Shown here one piece after another: positions 35,080-44,036 of a DNA stretch of 64,000 nt. Positions within the stretch are counted from its first letter, which is position 1; every line of letters begins with the position of its first letter. The DNA lies in assembly GCF_028617075.1 (NCBI RefSeq), contig NZ_JAQKGV010000003.1, forward strand, positions 62,001 to 126,000, read 5' to 3'. The notes beneath the pieces were generated by a model. It did not search any database. It was not told where the DNA came from and worked only from the letters and a program-made list of their open reading frames with translations. A program made the translations under genes and the position numbers. This stretch comes from Rubrobacter calidifluminis. Its GTDB lineage: Bacteria > Actinomycetota > Rubrobacteria > Rubrobacterales > Rubrobacteraceae.

Positions 35080-36050
35080 TACTCCCTGAGGCTCCTTCCC
35101 GTGTAGGAGATGAACACGTCCTCGAGGTTCGCGCTCTGCACCGAGAGGTTGCGCAGCCTGACGCCCCTCTCGGAGGCGAGCCGCATCAGGGCGGTGATGG
35201 TGTCCTGGGCGTCGGACGTCTGCAGCCGCACATCGGTCCCTTCGTGCTCAACACCGCGCACCCCCGGCAGCCGCTCGAGCTCCCCGTCCAGCAAGCCGTC
35301 CACCGTCACCAGAACGGTGGCGTCCACATCCAGCGAACGGATCAGGGAGAGGGGGGTATCACAGACGAGCACCCGACCGTGGTCCATCACCGCGACCCGG
35401 TCGCACAGCTCCTCGGCCTCCTCCATGTAGTGGGTGGTCAGCACCACCGTGCGGCCTTCGGAGCGGATCTTTCGCACCAGATCCCACATGTTGCGCCGGG
35501 CCTGCGGGTCGAGCCCTGTGGTCGGCTCGTCCAGGAAGACAACCCGCGGGTCGTTGATCAGCGCGAGCGCCATCGAGAGCCGCTGCCGCTGGCCGCCGGA
35601 GAGCTGGTCCACGCGTGAATCCTTCTTCTCGGTGAGCGAGACCATCTTCAAGAGGCGCCAGACGTTCTCCCTGGAGCCATCGACCCCGTAGAGGTCTGCG
35701 AATAGCGAGAGCGTCTCCTCGACCGAGAGGTAGTCGAAGAGCGCGGTCGTCTGCAGCTGCACCCCGATGATCTCCTTGAGCCGCCCGGACTCCCTGACCG
35801 CATCATACCCCGCAACCTCTATACTCCCGGCGTCGGGCTTTCTCAGGCCCTCGATCATCTCCAGCGTCGTCGTCTTGCCCGCGCCGTTGGGCCCGAGGAT
35901 GCCGAAGATCTCCCCCCGGTAGACGGTGAGGTCCACCCCATCGACGGCGACGACCTGCCCGTAGCTCTTGCGCAGGCCCTCCACCTGGATGACGGCCTCC
36001 GGGGGGCTGCCCGTTCCAGGCCCCGTTCCTGCAGACTCCGGCATACTCAA
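35079..36050 (-). CDS. ABC transporter ATP-binding protein (DrrA-like)
   Basis: A 323-residue ATPase with Walker A GPNGAGKTTT, Q-loop in GVQLQTT, signature LSGGQRQRLSMALALI, Walker B VVFLDEPTTGLD and H-loop in TTHYMEEAEE. A C-terminal ~80-residue extension (VLVTVDGLLDGELERLPG) is typical of DrrA-like ATPases. It energises the ABC-2 permease encoded directly downstream. An ABC exporter beside a two-component system is often induced by cell-envelope or antibiotic stress. Confidence 0.93.
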   Translation of the reverse strand: MSMPESAGTGPGTGSPPEAVIQVEGLRKSYGQVVAVDGVDLTVYRGEIFGILGPNGAGKTTTLEMIEGLRKPDAGSIEVAGYDAVRESGRLKEIIGVQLQTTALFDYLSVEETLSLFADLYGVDGSRENVWRLLKMVSLTEKKDSRVDQLSGGQRQRLSMALALINDPRVVFLDEPTTGLDPQARRNMWDLVRKIRSEGRTVVLTTHYMEEAEELCDRVAVMDHGRVLVCDTPLSLIRSLDVDATVLVTVDGLLDGELERLPGVRGVEHEGTDVRLQTSDAQDTITALMRLASERGVRLRNLSVQSANLEDVFISYTGRSLRE

Positions 36051-36158
36051 TCCAAACCTCCCAACTCTCGAACCTTACGCCCGAATGTTAGGGTCGGAAC
36101 CGCCAGGCATCATCGGACGAAAGGAGGATCGTGGGAGGAAAACCACCTCCCCCGGGAG

Positions 36159-36773
36159 TCATGTGACCCCGCGGGAGGCGCGGCGTCCAAGCAGCCCGGG
36201 CCGCGCGACGAACAGCAGAATCAGGGTGAACTCTGCCACGGTGGTACTGAAAAAGGATGCGGCGATGGCGAGCGCGAAGACTGCGATCATCGCCAGCATG
36301 CGGTGGCTGTACTGGCGGCGGAAGGAGCGTGGGTCCACGCCCGGCTCCATCAGGTGCGGGTTCCGTGCGGCGTGCAGCCCCAGCCAGGAAAGGGTGAATG
36401 TCGCGAGCATGAGGTGCACCGCGTAGACGACGAACGGGAGCTGCAGGTCCCCGTACCCGCCTATCAGGGACGAAGAGAACGGCATCAGCACGATCCACAT
36501 CAAGAACAAGAAGTTGATCCTGAGCAGCCCGCCGTCGTAGGCCCTTATGCAGTTGAAGATGCGGTGGTGGGCCATCCAGTAAGCCGCGATGACCCAGAAG
36601 CTGATCAGGAACGCGTACAGTCTGGGGAGCAGCCCGACCAGATGCCGCACAATCTCACCGGAGGCCAGATCCTGCGGCAGCCTCAGCTCGAGCGCGAGCA
36701 GCGTGATCGCGATGGCTATCACCGCGTCGCTGAAGTAGATCGTGCGTTCGATCTCGCGGCCGCGCTCGATCAC
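36159..36773 (-). CDS. TMEM175-like (DUF1211) potassium-channel family protein
   Basis: A 204-residue membrane protein with the TMEM175/DUF1211 pore signature FSDAVIAIAITLLALELRLP at its N-terminus and about six membrane helices (e.g. YAFLISFWVIAAYWMAHHRIF). Bacterial members form tetrameric K+-selective channels. I prefer the GTG at 36773, which follows AAAAGGGGGAG; the frame stays open to 36854 but would overlap the upstream gene. It lies between the ABC genes and a CcdC-like gene. Confidence 0.86.
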   Translation of the reverse strand: MIERGREIERTIYFSDAVIAIAITLLALELRLPQDLASGEIVRHLVGLLPRLYAFLISFWVIAAYWMAHHRIFNCIRAYDGGLLRINFLFLMWIVLMPFSSSLIGGYGDLQLPFVVYAVHLMLATFTLSWLGLHAARNPHLMEPGVDPRSFRRQYSHRMLAMIAVFALAIAASFFSTTVAEFTLILLFVARPGLLGRRASRGVT

Positions 36774-36837
36774 CGCTCCCCCTTTTGTCCGGTTACACCG
36801 TACCCTGCCCGGCTCCGTGCGGCAGCACTGCAGCTCC

Positions 36838-37347
36838 TCATCCGGCACGTTCACCGCGGAACCGCAGCAGGATGCCCAGATAGTAGAAGACGTAATAGCC
36901 GACGAACGCGAACAAGAGGGCCGAGGTCAGCGGGCCGTAACCGTGGTTCGCCAACACGAACCCTCCCACGCCGGGCGAAGACCCGGCCCTCTTCACCTCG
37001 AAAATCCTGTACGCCAGCCGTCCCACGAACAGCGCGAAGACCACGAAACCCAGGTAGGGATTCGGTATGTAGAATCTTTCCCCGGGCCCACCCTCGAACC
37101 GCGTGAGCCGGAGCCCGAAAAACGCCAGCACGACCCCGAACGCGAGCCCGGCTGCGGCCCCCGCGATGTCCAGCGGGCTCCCGGCGATCCCCACGAACAC
37201 CGCCACGCCGATGATGACGAAAAGCATGGCCCGGAAGACGAGACGTCCCGGTATGATCGGCTGTCGGCCCACCATCTTCCTGAACCTCCGGTACAACATG
37301 AACAGGAACAGCAGTACCGCGGCCGCGGGCCCCAGCCACCCGCTCAT
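36838..37347 (-). CDS. CcdC/DUF1453-like membrane protein
   Basis: A 169-residue protein with about five membrane helices, including a LFLFMLYRRFRKMVGRQPI start and IPNPYLGFVVFALFVGRLAYRI, which recalls the CcdC/DUF1453 family; the assignment is moderate. The ATG at 37347 lies just after the response-regulator stop, avoiding overlap. It is probably cotranscribed with the two-component genes; its role is unknown. Confidence 0.7.
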   Translation of the reverse strand: MSGWLGPAAAVLLFLFMLYRRFRKMVGRQPIIPGRLVFRAMLFVIIGVAVFVGIAGSPLDIAGAAAGLAFGVVLAFFGLRLTRFEGGPGERFYIPNPYLGFVVFALFVGRLAYRIFEVKRAGSSPGVGGFVLANHGYGPLTSALLFAFVGYYVFYYLGILLRFRGERAG

Positions 37348-37360
37348 CCGGCCACACTTT

Positions 37361-38020
37361 TCACGGCACCTCGATCCAACCACGCTCCGCCGCGTAGAGC
37401 GCGGCCTGGGTGCGGTCCCGGAAGCCGAGCTTGCGAAGTATGCTCGAGATGTGGTTTTTCACAGTACCCTCGGTGATGTAGAGGGTGCGGGCGATCTCGC
37501 GGTTGGAGGCCCCGGAGGCGACGAGCCTGAGCACCTCCATCTCACGCTCGGAGAGAACCTCCGAGCCCCCGCGCTGCGCGGCGGGCCCGGCCAGACGCCC
37601 GATCTCTGAGATGACCTTGAGCGTGATCGGACCATCCAGCACCGCCTCGCCGCGGTGGACCTTCTTTATCGCCGCCGCGAGCTCTTCGGAGGGCGTGTCC
37701 TTCAGGATGTAGCCCCTGGCTCCGGCCCGCAGCCCCCTGAAGACGTACTCGTCATCGTCGAAGGTGGTCAGGATGATCGCAGCGACCTTTGGGTGTTCCC
37801 GCCCGAGGCGTTCTATGAGCTCTATCCCGTCCATCCGGGGCATCCTCACATCCACGAGCGCCACGTCCGGCCTGACGTCCGGGATGATCTCCAGAGCCTC
37901 CACCCCATCCGAAGCCTCGCCCACCACCCGAACGCCCTCCTCGAGCTCCAGGAGCGTTCTCAAGCCCTCGCGCATGAGGGCCTGATCCTCTACGATCATC
38001 ACCCGTACCGGCCCGCTCAC
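37361..38020 (-). CDS. NarL/LuxR-family response regulator
   Basis: A 219-residue regulator. Receiver domain: phospho-acceptor D57 in VALVDVRMPR, acidic pocket EDQ near residue 11, and conserved lysine in YILKDTPSEE. The C-terminal LuxR helix-turn-helix is VASGASNREIARTLYITEGTVKNHISSILRKLG. Its GTG overlaps the histidine-kinase stop as GTGA, so the pair is co-translated. The downstream ABC exporter and membrane genes are likely targets. Confidence 0.94.
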   Translation of the reverse strand: MSGPVRVMIVEDQALMREGLRTLLELEEGVRVVGEASDGVEALEIIPDVRPDVALVDVRMPRMDGIELIERLGREHPKVAAIILTTFDDDEYVFRGLRAGARGYILKDTPSEELAAAIKKVHRGEAVLDGPITLKVISEIGRLAGPAAQRGGSEVLSEREMEVLRLVASGASNREIARTLYITEGTVKNHISSILRKLGFRDRTQAALYAAERGWIEVP

Positions 38021-39267
38021 ACCCTCACCCCCACCGGAAGCTCCACCTCGAGCCTGAAGCCGCCACCGGGTTCACCCACCGCCTTCATGACGCCGCCCGC
38101 ACCCTCGACCCGCTCCCGCAGTCCCCTGAGCCCGAATCCTCCACCGGGCTGGCCGCCGACGCCCCGACCGTCGTCTTTCACCGAGAGCCGCACGGACTCT
38201 CCGCAGAGGTCCAGCCTCACGTCCACCCTGTCTGCATCCGCGTGCCTGAAGGCATTCGTGAGCCCCTCCTGCAACGCCCGGTAGAGGATCAACTCCGTCT
38301 CCGGCGCGAGCGGTCGCTTCTCCCCGGCCACCTCGAAGGATACTGCCACCCCCGAGTCGCGGAACTTCCGTACCAGATCGTCCAGCGCCCGTAACCCCAC
38401 TCGGCGCTCCATCGCGAGCGGCTTGAGCGACCGCACCGCCCTCCGTGCCTCCGAGAGGGCCTCGCTCGCGGCATCCTTCGCGCGGGCCAAAGCCTCGGCC
38501 GCCCGACCGGGGTCACGGGAGAGGAGCTTGCCGGCCGCCTCGAGCTGAACATTGACCACGGTCAGGTGATGTCCGACGGAGTCGTGGATCTCACGCGCCA
38601 TCCTGTTCCTCTCCTCAGAGATGGCCAGCTCCCGGTCCTGCTCGGCGTAGCGCTTGAGCTCCGCGTGCGCGGTCTCCAGCTCCGCCAGGAGCTCCTGGGC
38701 GCGAGCCTGTTTCCTCATGGCCTCGACCGCAAGCGTGCACATCCCGATGACGAACGCGAAAGTCCAGGAGAAAGAGGCCGCCTGCTCCAGCGCCCACAGC
38801 GGTCCCCTCCCAGGGTGGGCCCAGAAGACGTCCCCAGCTACGAGGAGCATGATGAACCCCGCGTATACCATCCCACGACCGAAACCGAACACGAAGACGC
38901 CGTTGGCCACGGCGACGCAGAAGAACCCCACCGAAAGCCCGAACCCTGTCATGTGGACTATCAGGAAGGAGAGGAGGGCGAAGGCCGGGATGGCAAGCAA
39001 CCCCAGTACCCCCGCCTCGAACCGCCACCAGGGCATGACCTCCATAAGGACCGCGACTCCCACGAACGCTGCCGTCACGGGCAGTATCCCGAACTCCCGC
39101 TCCCCGAAGAGGTAGATCGCGTAGGTTGCCAGCACGTAAGAGAACCCCGCAACCCGCATCAGAACCACCCCACGCCGCCTCTCCAGGCTCATCCGCACGG
39201 TATGACCGCCGAGCAGGCACCAGATCAAGGCACCCGCATGGCCCCCGGTCTTTACGTCCTTCTGCAC
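38017..39267 (-). CDS. Sensor histidine kinase (HisKA_3 / DesK-NarX type)
   Basis: A 416-residue kinase. Residues ~35-185 hold about five or six membrane helices with little extracellular loop, so it is an intramembrane-sensing type. A short coiled coil then leads to the HisKA_3 domain with H228 in MAREIHDSVGHH, and an ATPase domain with ALQEGLTNAFRHA (N box) and VKDDGRGVG (G1 box). GTG 39267 with GGAAG; an ATG 25 codons later is possible. It probably phosphorylates the overlapping NarL-type regulator. Confidence 0.9.
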   Translation of the reverse strand: MQKDVKTGGHAGALIWCLLGGHTVRMSLERRRGVVLMRVAGFSYVLATYAIYLFGEREFGILPVTAAFVGVAVLMEVMPWWRFEAGVLGLLAIPAFALLSFLIVHMTGFGLSVGFFCVAVANGVFVFGFGRGMVYAGFIMLLVAGDVFWAHPGRGPLWALEQAASFSWTFAFVIGMCTLAVEAMRKQARAQELLAELETAHAELKRYAEQDRELAISEERNRMAREIHDSVGHHLTVVNVQLEAAGKLLSRDPGRAAEALARAKDAASEALSEARRAVRSLKPLAMERRVGLRALDDLVRKFRDSGVAVSFEVAGEKRPLAPETELILYRALQEGLTNAFRHADADRVDVRLDLCGESVRLSVKDDGRGVGGQPGGGFGLRGLRERVEGAGGVMKAVGEPGGGFRLEVELPVGVRV

Positions 39268-39370
39268 AGCAACTTCCTGCCGCTAGAGTTCTCCAGATCC
39301 AACGAAGGTATGCTACCGTCGCCGGCGCCCACGCGCATGTGTCGGAAGTCATGGAGAAGTCATATTACGC

Positions 39371-39406
39371 CTGGAGGAGGGGTGCCTCGAGGCATCCCTC
39401 CTCCAG
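39371..39406 (-). terminator. Long hairpin after the peptidoglycan-binding protein gene
   Basis: CTGGAGGAGGGGTGCC and GGCATCCCTCCTCCAG form a 16-bp stem (one G-U) with a TCGA loop, 29 bp beyond the stop of the minus-strand gene and ~100 bp before the kinase start. No U-tract follows on the minus strand, so it may terminate or stabilise RNA. Confidence 0.6.
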
Positions 39407-39434
39407 TGATGGACGGGCTCCGGGCCGGCGGAGA

Positions 39435-39953
39435 CTACCTGGTCGAGATGATTGCCTGCCAGGTCGCGGCATCGGTGTTACCCGTGACCGCAAGGCCGTG
39501 CTTCTTCTGGAAGTCCTTAACGTCCGCCCGGGTCTGATCCCCGTAGTAACCGGTCACGGGGAGATTGTAGCCGTACTGGTTGGCCAGCTCGTACTGCAGG
39601 GCCCTTACCGCCTGGTTCCTCGCCCCGTAACGCAGGGGCTTTATCAGCTTCTGCCAGGTTGCCCCGTCGATGACGCCGGTCACCTTCAGCCCCTCGACGC
39701 TCTGAAACTTCTGCACCGCTGCGCGGGTCTGTGTCCCGAAATATCCGTTGTTGGGGGTGAGATTCTGCGCCCCGTGGTAGAGCAACAGGTACTGGGCGGC
39801 AGCCACGTCGGTGTCCACGTCCCGGTAGGAATAGACCGGCCAGCACCCCTTTGGCTCACAGCCGACCTGCGGTCTCATCTGGGCCTGGGCCACGGCCGCA
39901 AGCGAGAGAACGAGCAGCCCGGCCACCACGGCCAGAAACGAGAGTCTCCTCAT
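39435..39953 (-). CDS. Secreted protein with two peptidoglycan-binding (PG_binding_1) domains
   Basis: 172 residues. A Sec signal peptide (MRRLSFLAVVAGLLVLSLAAVAQAQ-like) precedes two PG_binding_1 repeats: AAQYLLLYHGAQNLTPNNGYFG...TRAAVQKFQ and VRALQYELANQYGYNL...DVKDFQKKHGL. No catalytic domain follows, so it may be a wall-binding accessory protein. ATG 39953 has GGGAGG at ~12 nt and GGAAGG closer. It is probably monocistronic, with a hairpin downstream. Confidence 0.82.
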   Translation of the reverse strand: MRRLSFLAVVAGLLVLSLAAVAQAQMRPQVGCEPKGCWPVYSYRDVDTDVAAAQYLLLYHGAQNLTPNNGYFGTQTRAAVQKFQSVEGLKVTGVIDGATWQKLIKPLRYGARNQAVRALQYELANQYGYNLPVTGYYGDQTRADVKDFQKKHGLAVTGNTDAATWQAIISTR

Positions 39954-40246
39954 CACCTTCCAACACCTCCCTCTCGCGGGGCTATGATCTCCGGCCCCAT
40001 ACTCTCCCTGTTTTTTCATATTACCCGAGGCACATAACAGGACGGGCACAGCAGGGTAACACTCTGGCAACATCCGATCTGGCCCGACCCGGCAAAACGT
40101 GGCAAAATCCCGGGGGTGAGCATCGACCAGACTGCGGCGGGGCAACCGGATCCCCCCAGGCATTCCTCCTGGATGCGGGTTCCTGCACATACCCGGGAGA
40201 TGCGCTGAGCCGCCCCGGGGAAAACGTGCGGCCGCGGAGGGACCTG

Positions 40247-40615
40247 GTGGAGCGAGCAACCCCCCTGCTCCCCCCGGGCAGTGAGATCAGGCAGGCCTTT
40301 ATCTGCCAGAGCGCGCCAAACTTCGCCTTCTTCATAATCACCTACCTCACAGGACTCACCATGTTCTGGATCAGGTACCGCTGCGTTGCGGTGACCCCGG
40401 AAGCGATCTACGTACTCGAGAGCAGCAAGCTCTCCGGAGGAGCCAGGCCGCGGGCCCTGATCGGCACGATGCCGCGTCGCACCCGGCTCGGGCCGGTCTA
40501 TGGCCGGTGGGCAACGGTCGAACTTCTCGGCAAACGGCACTGGGTGCACCGGCGCTTCCACGATCAGATCACCGCCGCCGATCGAGAGGCAGGCTTCACA
40601 CAGCCGCCGCGGTGA
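40247..40615 (+). CDS. Small membrane-associated hypothetical protein
   Basis: 122 residues from GTG 40247 (GGAGGG ~5 nt upstream). Recognisable pattern VERATPLLPPGSEIRQAFICQ, a hydrophobic stretch (FAFFIITYLTGLTMFW), then RYRCVAVTPEAIYVLESSKL, found in uncharacterised actinobacterial proteins with a PH-like C-terminal part. The frame is open further upstream to 39851 but that stretch lacks a ribosome site and is antisense to the peptidoglycan-binding gene. Function unknown. Confidence 0.65.
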   Translation: MERATPLLPPGSEIRQAFICQSAPNFAFFIITYLTGLTMFWIRYRCVAVTPEAIYVLESSKLSGGARPRALIGTMPRRTRLGPVYGRWATVELLGKRHWVHRRFHDQITAADREAGFTQPPR

Positions 40616-40694
40616 GGAAGATGATCCGGCGGGAGATCCGCGGAACATCGGGATGCAAAGACCCCCTCGCGCCACTCCGGTTAGAGTAATATCG

Positions 40695-41861
40695 ATGGAA
40701 GGCAGAGGGAAGGGACGTCCGGCAAAAGAGAATAGGCTCCTCACCTACCCTCTCGTACTCCTCATCCTCTCGGCCTTCGCCTCCTTCTTCGGCTACCAGC
40801 TACTCCTCTCGGTGATACCGCTCTACGCTGGCCGGATCGGCGGCGGCAACACGGGTGCGGGGCTCGCCACGGGGCTGTTCATGCTCTCGACGGTCCTGAC
40901 GCAGATCCAGATGCCGCGCATCCTCCCCCGTCTGGGCTACCGGCTATCTCTGGTGTCCGGGCTGGTGTTTCTCGGGCTCCCGGCGCTCGCCTACCCCTCC
41001 ACCGGAACCCTCCTCACCGTGCTGGTCGTCACGCTCACCAGGGGCATAGGTTTCGGGATCATCACCGTGCTCTTCTCCGCGCTCGTCGCCGAACTCGCCC
41101 CCGAGGACCGCCGCGGTGAGGCTATAGGCATACTCGGGATCTCCATCACGATCCCCACGATCTTCTGCAATTCCCTCGGTCTCTGGCTCGTCCACCACGC
41201 CGGCTACGCAGTGACCTTCGTTATCGGAGGTGCCGCCCCCCTCGCCGGTCTGTTCGCCGCGGCGGGGATCGGCGCACCCCCGCCGGGGCGGGATGACTCG
41301 GGCGGCTTTCTGGAAGGCCTCCGGCGCGGACCGCTCCTCGGGATCCTGCTGCTCTTTACAGCCTCCACCATGGCTCTCGGGGTCTTCTTCACCTTCCTGC
41401 CGCTCCACAACCCCGGCTCCGGGGTCTACTCGGCGACGGGAGCTCTCCTCGCGGAGGGAGCCTCCTCCACCCTCGCCCGATGGTGGGCGGGCAGGTTCGG
41501 CGACCGGCACGACCCCCGTGCCCCGCTCGTCCCCGGGATGCTCGCGGGCGCCATCGGGATGGTGCTCATGACGTCCGGCGGTCCTCTCCTCCTGGTAGGC
41601 GCGCTGCTCTTCGGCTCCGGGCTCGGCGCGGTGCAGAACTCTACCTTGCTCGTCATCATGGCGCGCGTCCCGCGAACTGAATACGGCCTCGCGAGCGCCC
41701 TGTGGAACGCAGCCTTCGACGGTGGGACCGGGATAGGCGCCTTCATCTTCGGGCTCGTCATCTCCGGCTGGGGCTTCTCCCCGGCCTTCTACCTCTGCGC
41801 CCTGTCGCTGGCCTGCGCCACCCTGATCGTACCGCTCGACCGGCGTAGACTTTCCTCCTGA
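40695..41861 (+). CDS. MFS transporter (12-TM type)
   Basis: A 388-residue major facilitator with 12 predicted helices. The loop between helices 2 and 3 is PRILPRLGYRLSL, where the family has GxLaDrxGRR; a second partial copy is RWWAGRFGDRHD. Substrate is unknown; drug or metabolite export is the usual assignment. The ATG at 40695 lacks a clear ribosome site. It is followed 43 bp later by the bcp gene. Confidence 0.87.
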   Translation: MEGRGKGRPAKENRLLTYPLVLLILSAFASFFGYQLLLSVIPLYAGRIGGGNTGAGLATGLFMLSTVLTQIQMPRILPRLGYRLSLVSGLVFLGLPALAYPSTGTLLTVLVVTLTRGIGFGIITVLFSALVAELAPEDRRGEAIGILGISITIPTIFCNSLGLWLVHHAGYAVTFVIGGAAPLAGLFAAAGIGAPPPGRDDSGGFLEGLRRGPLLGILLLFTASTMALGVFFTFLPLHNPGSGVYSATGALLAEGASSTLARWWAGRFGDRHDPRAPLVPGMLAGAIGMVLMTSGGPLLLVGALLFGSGLGAVQNSTLLVIMARVPRTEYGLASALWNAAFDGGTGIGAFIFGLVISGWGFSPAFYLCALSLACATLIVPLDRRRLSS

Positions 41862-41904
41862 CGGGAAGTATTTACGCTGAGACCAAACCAGAGAAGGAGG
41901 GACG

Positions 41905-42336
41905 ATGCTGCAGGAAGGCGAGCAGTTCCCCGAGCTGAGCTTCCTGACCGAGGATGGGAAGACCATCTCTACCGAAGACCTCAAGGGCAGGACCACGGTC
42001 CTCTACTTCTACCCGAAGGACGCGACCCCCGGCTGCACGAAGGAGGCCTGCGCCTTCAGGGACCGCATGCAGGACTACGAGCGCGCCGGCGTTCGGGTCT
42101 ACGGCGTCTCGCTCGACCCGCCCGAGTCCCACCGCCGCTTCCGCGAGAAGAACGGCCTGAACTTCCCCCTCCTCACCGACGAGGACGGCAAGGCCGCCCG
42201 CTCCCTCGGCATCCTCTCCGAGAGAGGCACGGCGAAGCGGGTCACCTTCGTGCTCGACCCCGAAGGTCGGGTGTCGAAGGTCTACCCGGAGGTCTCGCCC
42301 GAGACGCACGCCGACGAGATCCTGCAGAGCCTCTAG
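41905..42336 (+). CDS. bcp: Thioredoxin-dependent peroxiredoxin (Bcp/PrxQ type)
   Basis: A 143-residue atypical 2-Cys peroxiredoxin. The peroxidatic cysteine is in YPKDATPGCTKEACAFRD, with the second cysteine five residues later (PGCTKEAC), characteristic of PrxQ/Bcp. It reduces hydroperoxides using thioredoxin. GAGAAGGAGGG precedes the ATG by ~4 nt. It is 11 bp from the amidohydrolase GTG and likely cotranscribed with it. Unlike the SelL-like protein it has Cys, not Sec. Confidence 0.95.
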   Translation: MLQEGEQFPELSFLTEDGKTISTEDLKGRTTVLYFYPKDATPGCTKEACAFRDRMQDYERAGVRVYGVSLDPPESHRRFREKNGLNFPLLTDEDGKAARSLGILSERGTAKRVTFVLDPEGRVSKVYPEVSPETHADEILQSL

Positions 42337-42347
42337 GGGCAGACACC

Positions 42348-43949
42348 GTGCCGGGCGGCCTGATCCTCACCGGGGGACGCCTGATCACCGCCGACCCCGA
42401 ACTCCCGGAGGCCGGGGCGATCGCGATCAGGGGAGGCATCATCGTCGCGGTCGGCTCGAACGCGGACGCCCTCGCCTTCCGGGCCCCGGGCGTAGAGGTG
42501 ATAGACCTCCGGGGCCGGACCGCGCTCCCCGCCTTCAATGACGCCCACTGCCACCCGATGGCCATCGGGCTCGCCGCCGGGCAGGTGGACGTGTCCCCGG
42601 ACGAGGCCCCCGATATCGGAACCCTGCTGGGGCGCATCCGGGATCGGGCCGCCTCGACCCCGCCCGGCAGGTGGATTCTCGCCCGCGGTTACGACGACAC
42701 CCGCCTCGCCGAACGCCGCCATCCGTCTCGGGAGGAGCTCGACCGGGCGGCGCCGCACAACCCGGTCCTCATCACCCGCGCCTGCCTGCACGTCGGCGCG
42801 GCGAACACGCAGGCGCTGCAGGAGGCCGGGATAACCCGCGACACCCCCGATCCTCCCGGCGGCACGATAGACCGCGACTCCCGCGGCGAGCCCACCGGCG
42901 TGGTGCGCGAGGCGGCGCTGGAGATGGCGCGGCGCGCGGTCCCAAAGCCCACGGTCGGCGAGCTCGAAGACGCCCTGCGGCGGGCCGCGAAGATCTACCA
43001 CTCCCACGGGGTGACGAGCGTCGCCGAGGCCGGGGTACGCCGCACGGAGGAGATGGAGGCCTACCAGCGGGTGCGGGAATCCGGCGGTCCCCTCCTCCTG
43101 CGGACCTACCTCATGATCATCCTGGACGACATGCTGGAGGAGTTCTCCGGAACGGGACTGCGTACCGGCTTCGGGGACGACCTGTTGCGCCTCGGGCCGG
43201 CCAAGATCTTCCTCGACGGATCCATAGGCGGTCACACCGCCCGTATGCGCGAGCACTACGCCGGAGAACCAGAGAATCGTGGCCTCTGGATGCAGGACCC
43301 CGAAGAGATGAAGGCGAAGATAAGGCGGGCCCACGCTTTGGGCTGGCAGTGCACCGCCCACGCCATCGGCGACGCCGCGATAGACCTGCTGCTCGACGCC
43401 TACGAGGAGGCGCTCGCCGAGAACCCCCGCCGGAACACCCGCCACCGCATAGAGCACTGCGAGTTCGTGACCGACCCGCAGGCCTTCGACCGGATAGCGC
43501 GCCTCGGCTGCGTCCCCGTTCCCGGGACCACCTTCCTGCACGACTTCCGGCCCCTCTACGACGCCAGCCTGGGCGGAGACCGCCTCCGGTACGCCAACGC
43601 GATGCGCTCGTTCATCGAACACGGGATCGTCGCCGCCGCCTCGAGCGATGCTCCGGTGTGCAGCGTGGACCCCCTGCTCGGCATCCAGACCATGATGACC
43701 CGCAAAGATTTCGCGGGAGAAGAAGCCTTCCCGGAGGAATCCATATCATTCGAGGAGGCCGTCTACGCCTACACCGCCGCCGGAGCCTACGCCTCCTTCG
43801 AGGAGCATCTGAAAGGCAGCCTCACCCCCGGTAAGATCGGGGACGTCACCGTGCTCGGAGCGGACGTCCGGCAGGTGAAGCCCGAGGAGATCCCGGAAGT
43901 CGGCGTGGACCTCACGGTGATGGCCGGTAGTGTCGTTCACCCGGCCTGA
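42348..43949 (+). CDS. Metal-dependent amidohydrolase, YtcJ-like
   Basis: A 533-residue amidohydrolase-superfamily enzyme of the YtcJ/DUF3 subgroup: LPAFNDAHCHPMAIG with the two metal histidines, KIFLDGSIGGHTARM around the carboxylated lysine position, CTAHAIGDAAIDLLLDAY and HRIEHCEF, and ASSDAPVCSVDPL with the catalytic aspartate. It hydrolyses C-N bonds of unknown substrates. GTG start 12 bp after the bcp stop; proposed operon with the MFS and bcp genes. Confidence 0.9.
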   Translation: MPGGLILTGGRLITADPELPEAGAIAIRGGIIVAVGSNADALAFRAPGVEVIDLRGRTALPAFNDAHCHPMAIGLAAGQVDVSPDEAPDIGTLLGRIRDRAASTPPGRWILARGYDDTRLAERRHPSREELDRAAPHNPVLITRACLHVGAANTQALQEAGITRDTPDPPGGTIDRDSRGEPTGVVREAALEMARRAVPKPTVGELEDALRRAAKIYHSHGVTSVAEAGVRRTEEMEAYQRVRESGGPLLLRTYLMIILDDMLEEFSGTGLRTGFGDDLLRLGPAKIFLDGSIGGHTARMREHYAGEPENRGLWMQDPEEMKAKIRRAHALGWQCTAHAIGDAAIDLLLDAYEEALAENPRRNTRHRIEHCEFVTDPQAFDRIARLGCVPVPGTTFLHDFRPLYDASLGGDRLRYANAMRSFIEHGIVAAASSDAPVCSVDPLLGIQTMMTRKDFAGEEAFPEESISFEEAVYAYTAAGAYASFEEHLKGSLTPGKIGDVTVLGADVRQVKPEEIPEVGVDLTVMAGSVVHPA

Positions 43950-44036
43950 GCCCTCCGGGTAGGAGGTTGACCGGAGACGGGGGCGGGTCTATCATCCCGG
44001 GGTCGGCGGGGTGATGCGGCAGGAGAGGGGGAAGGC

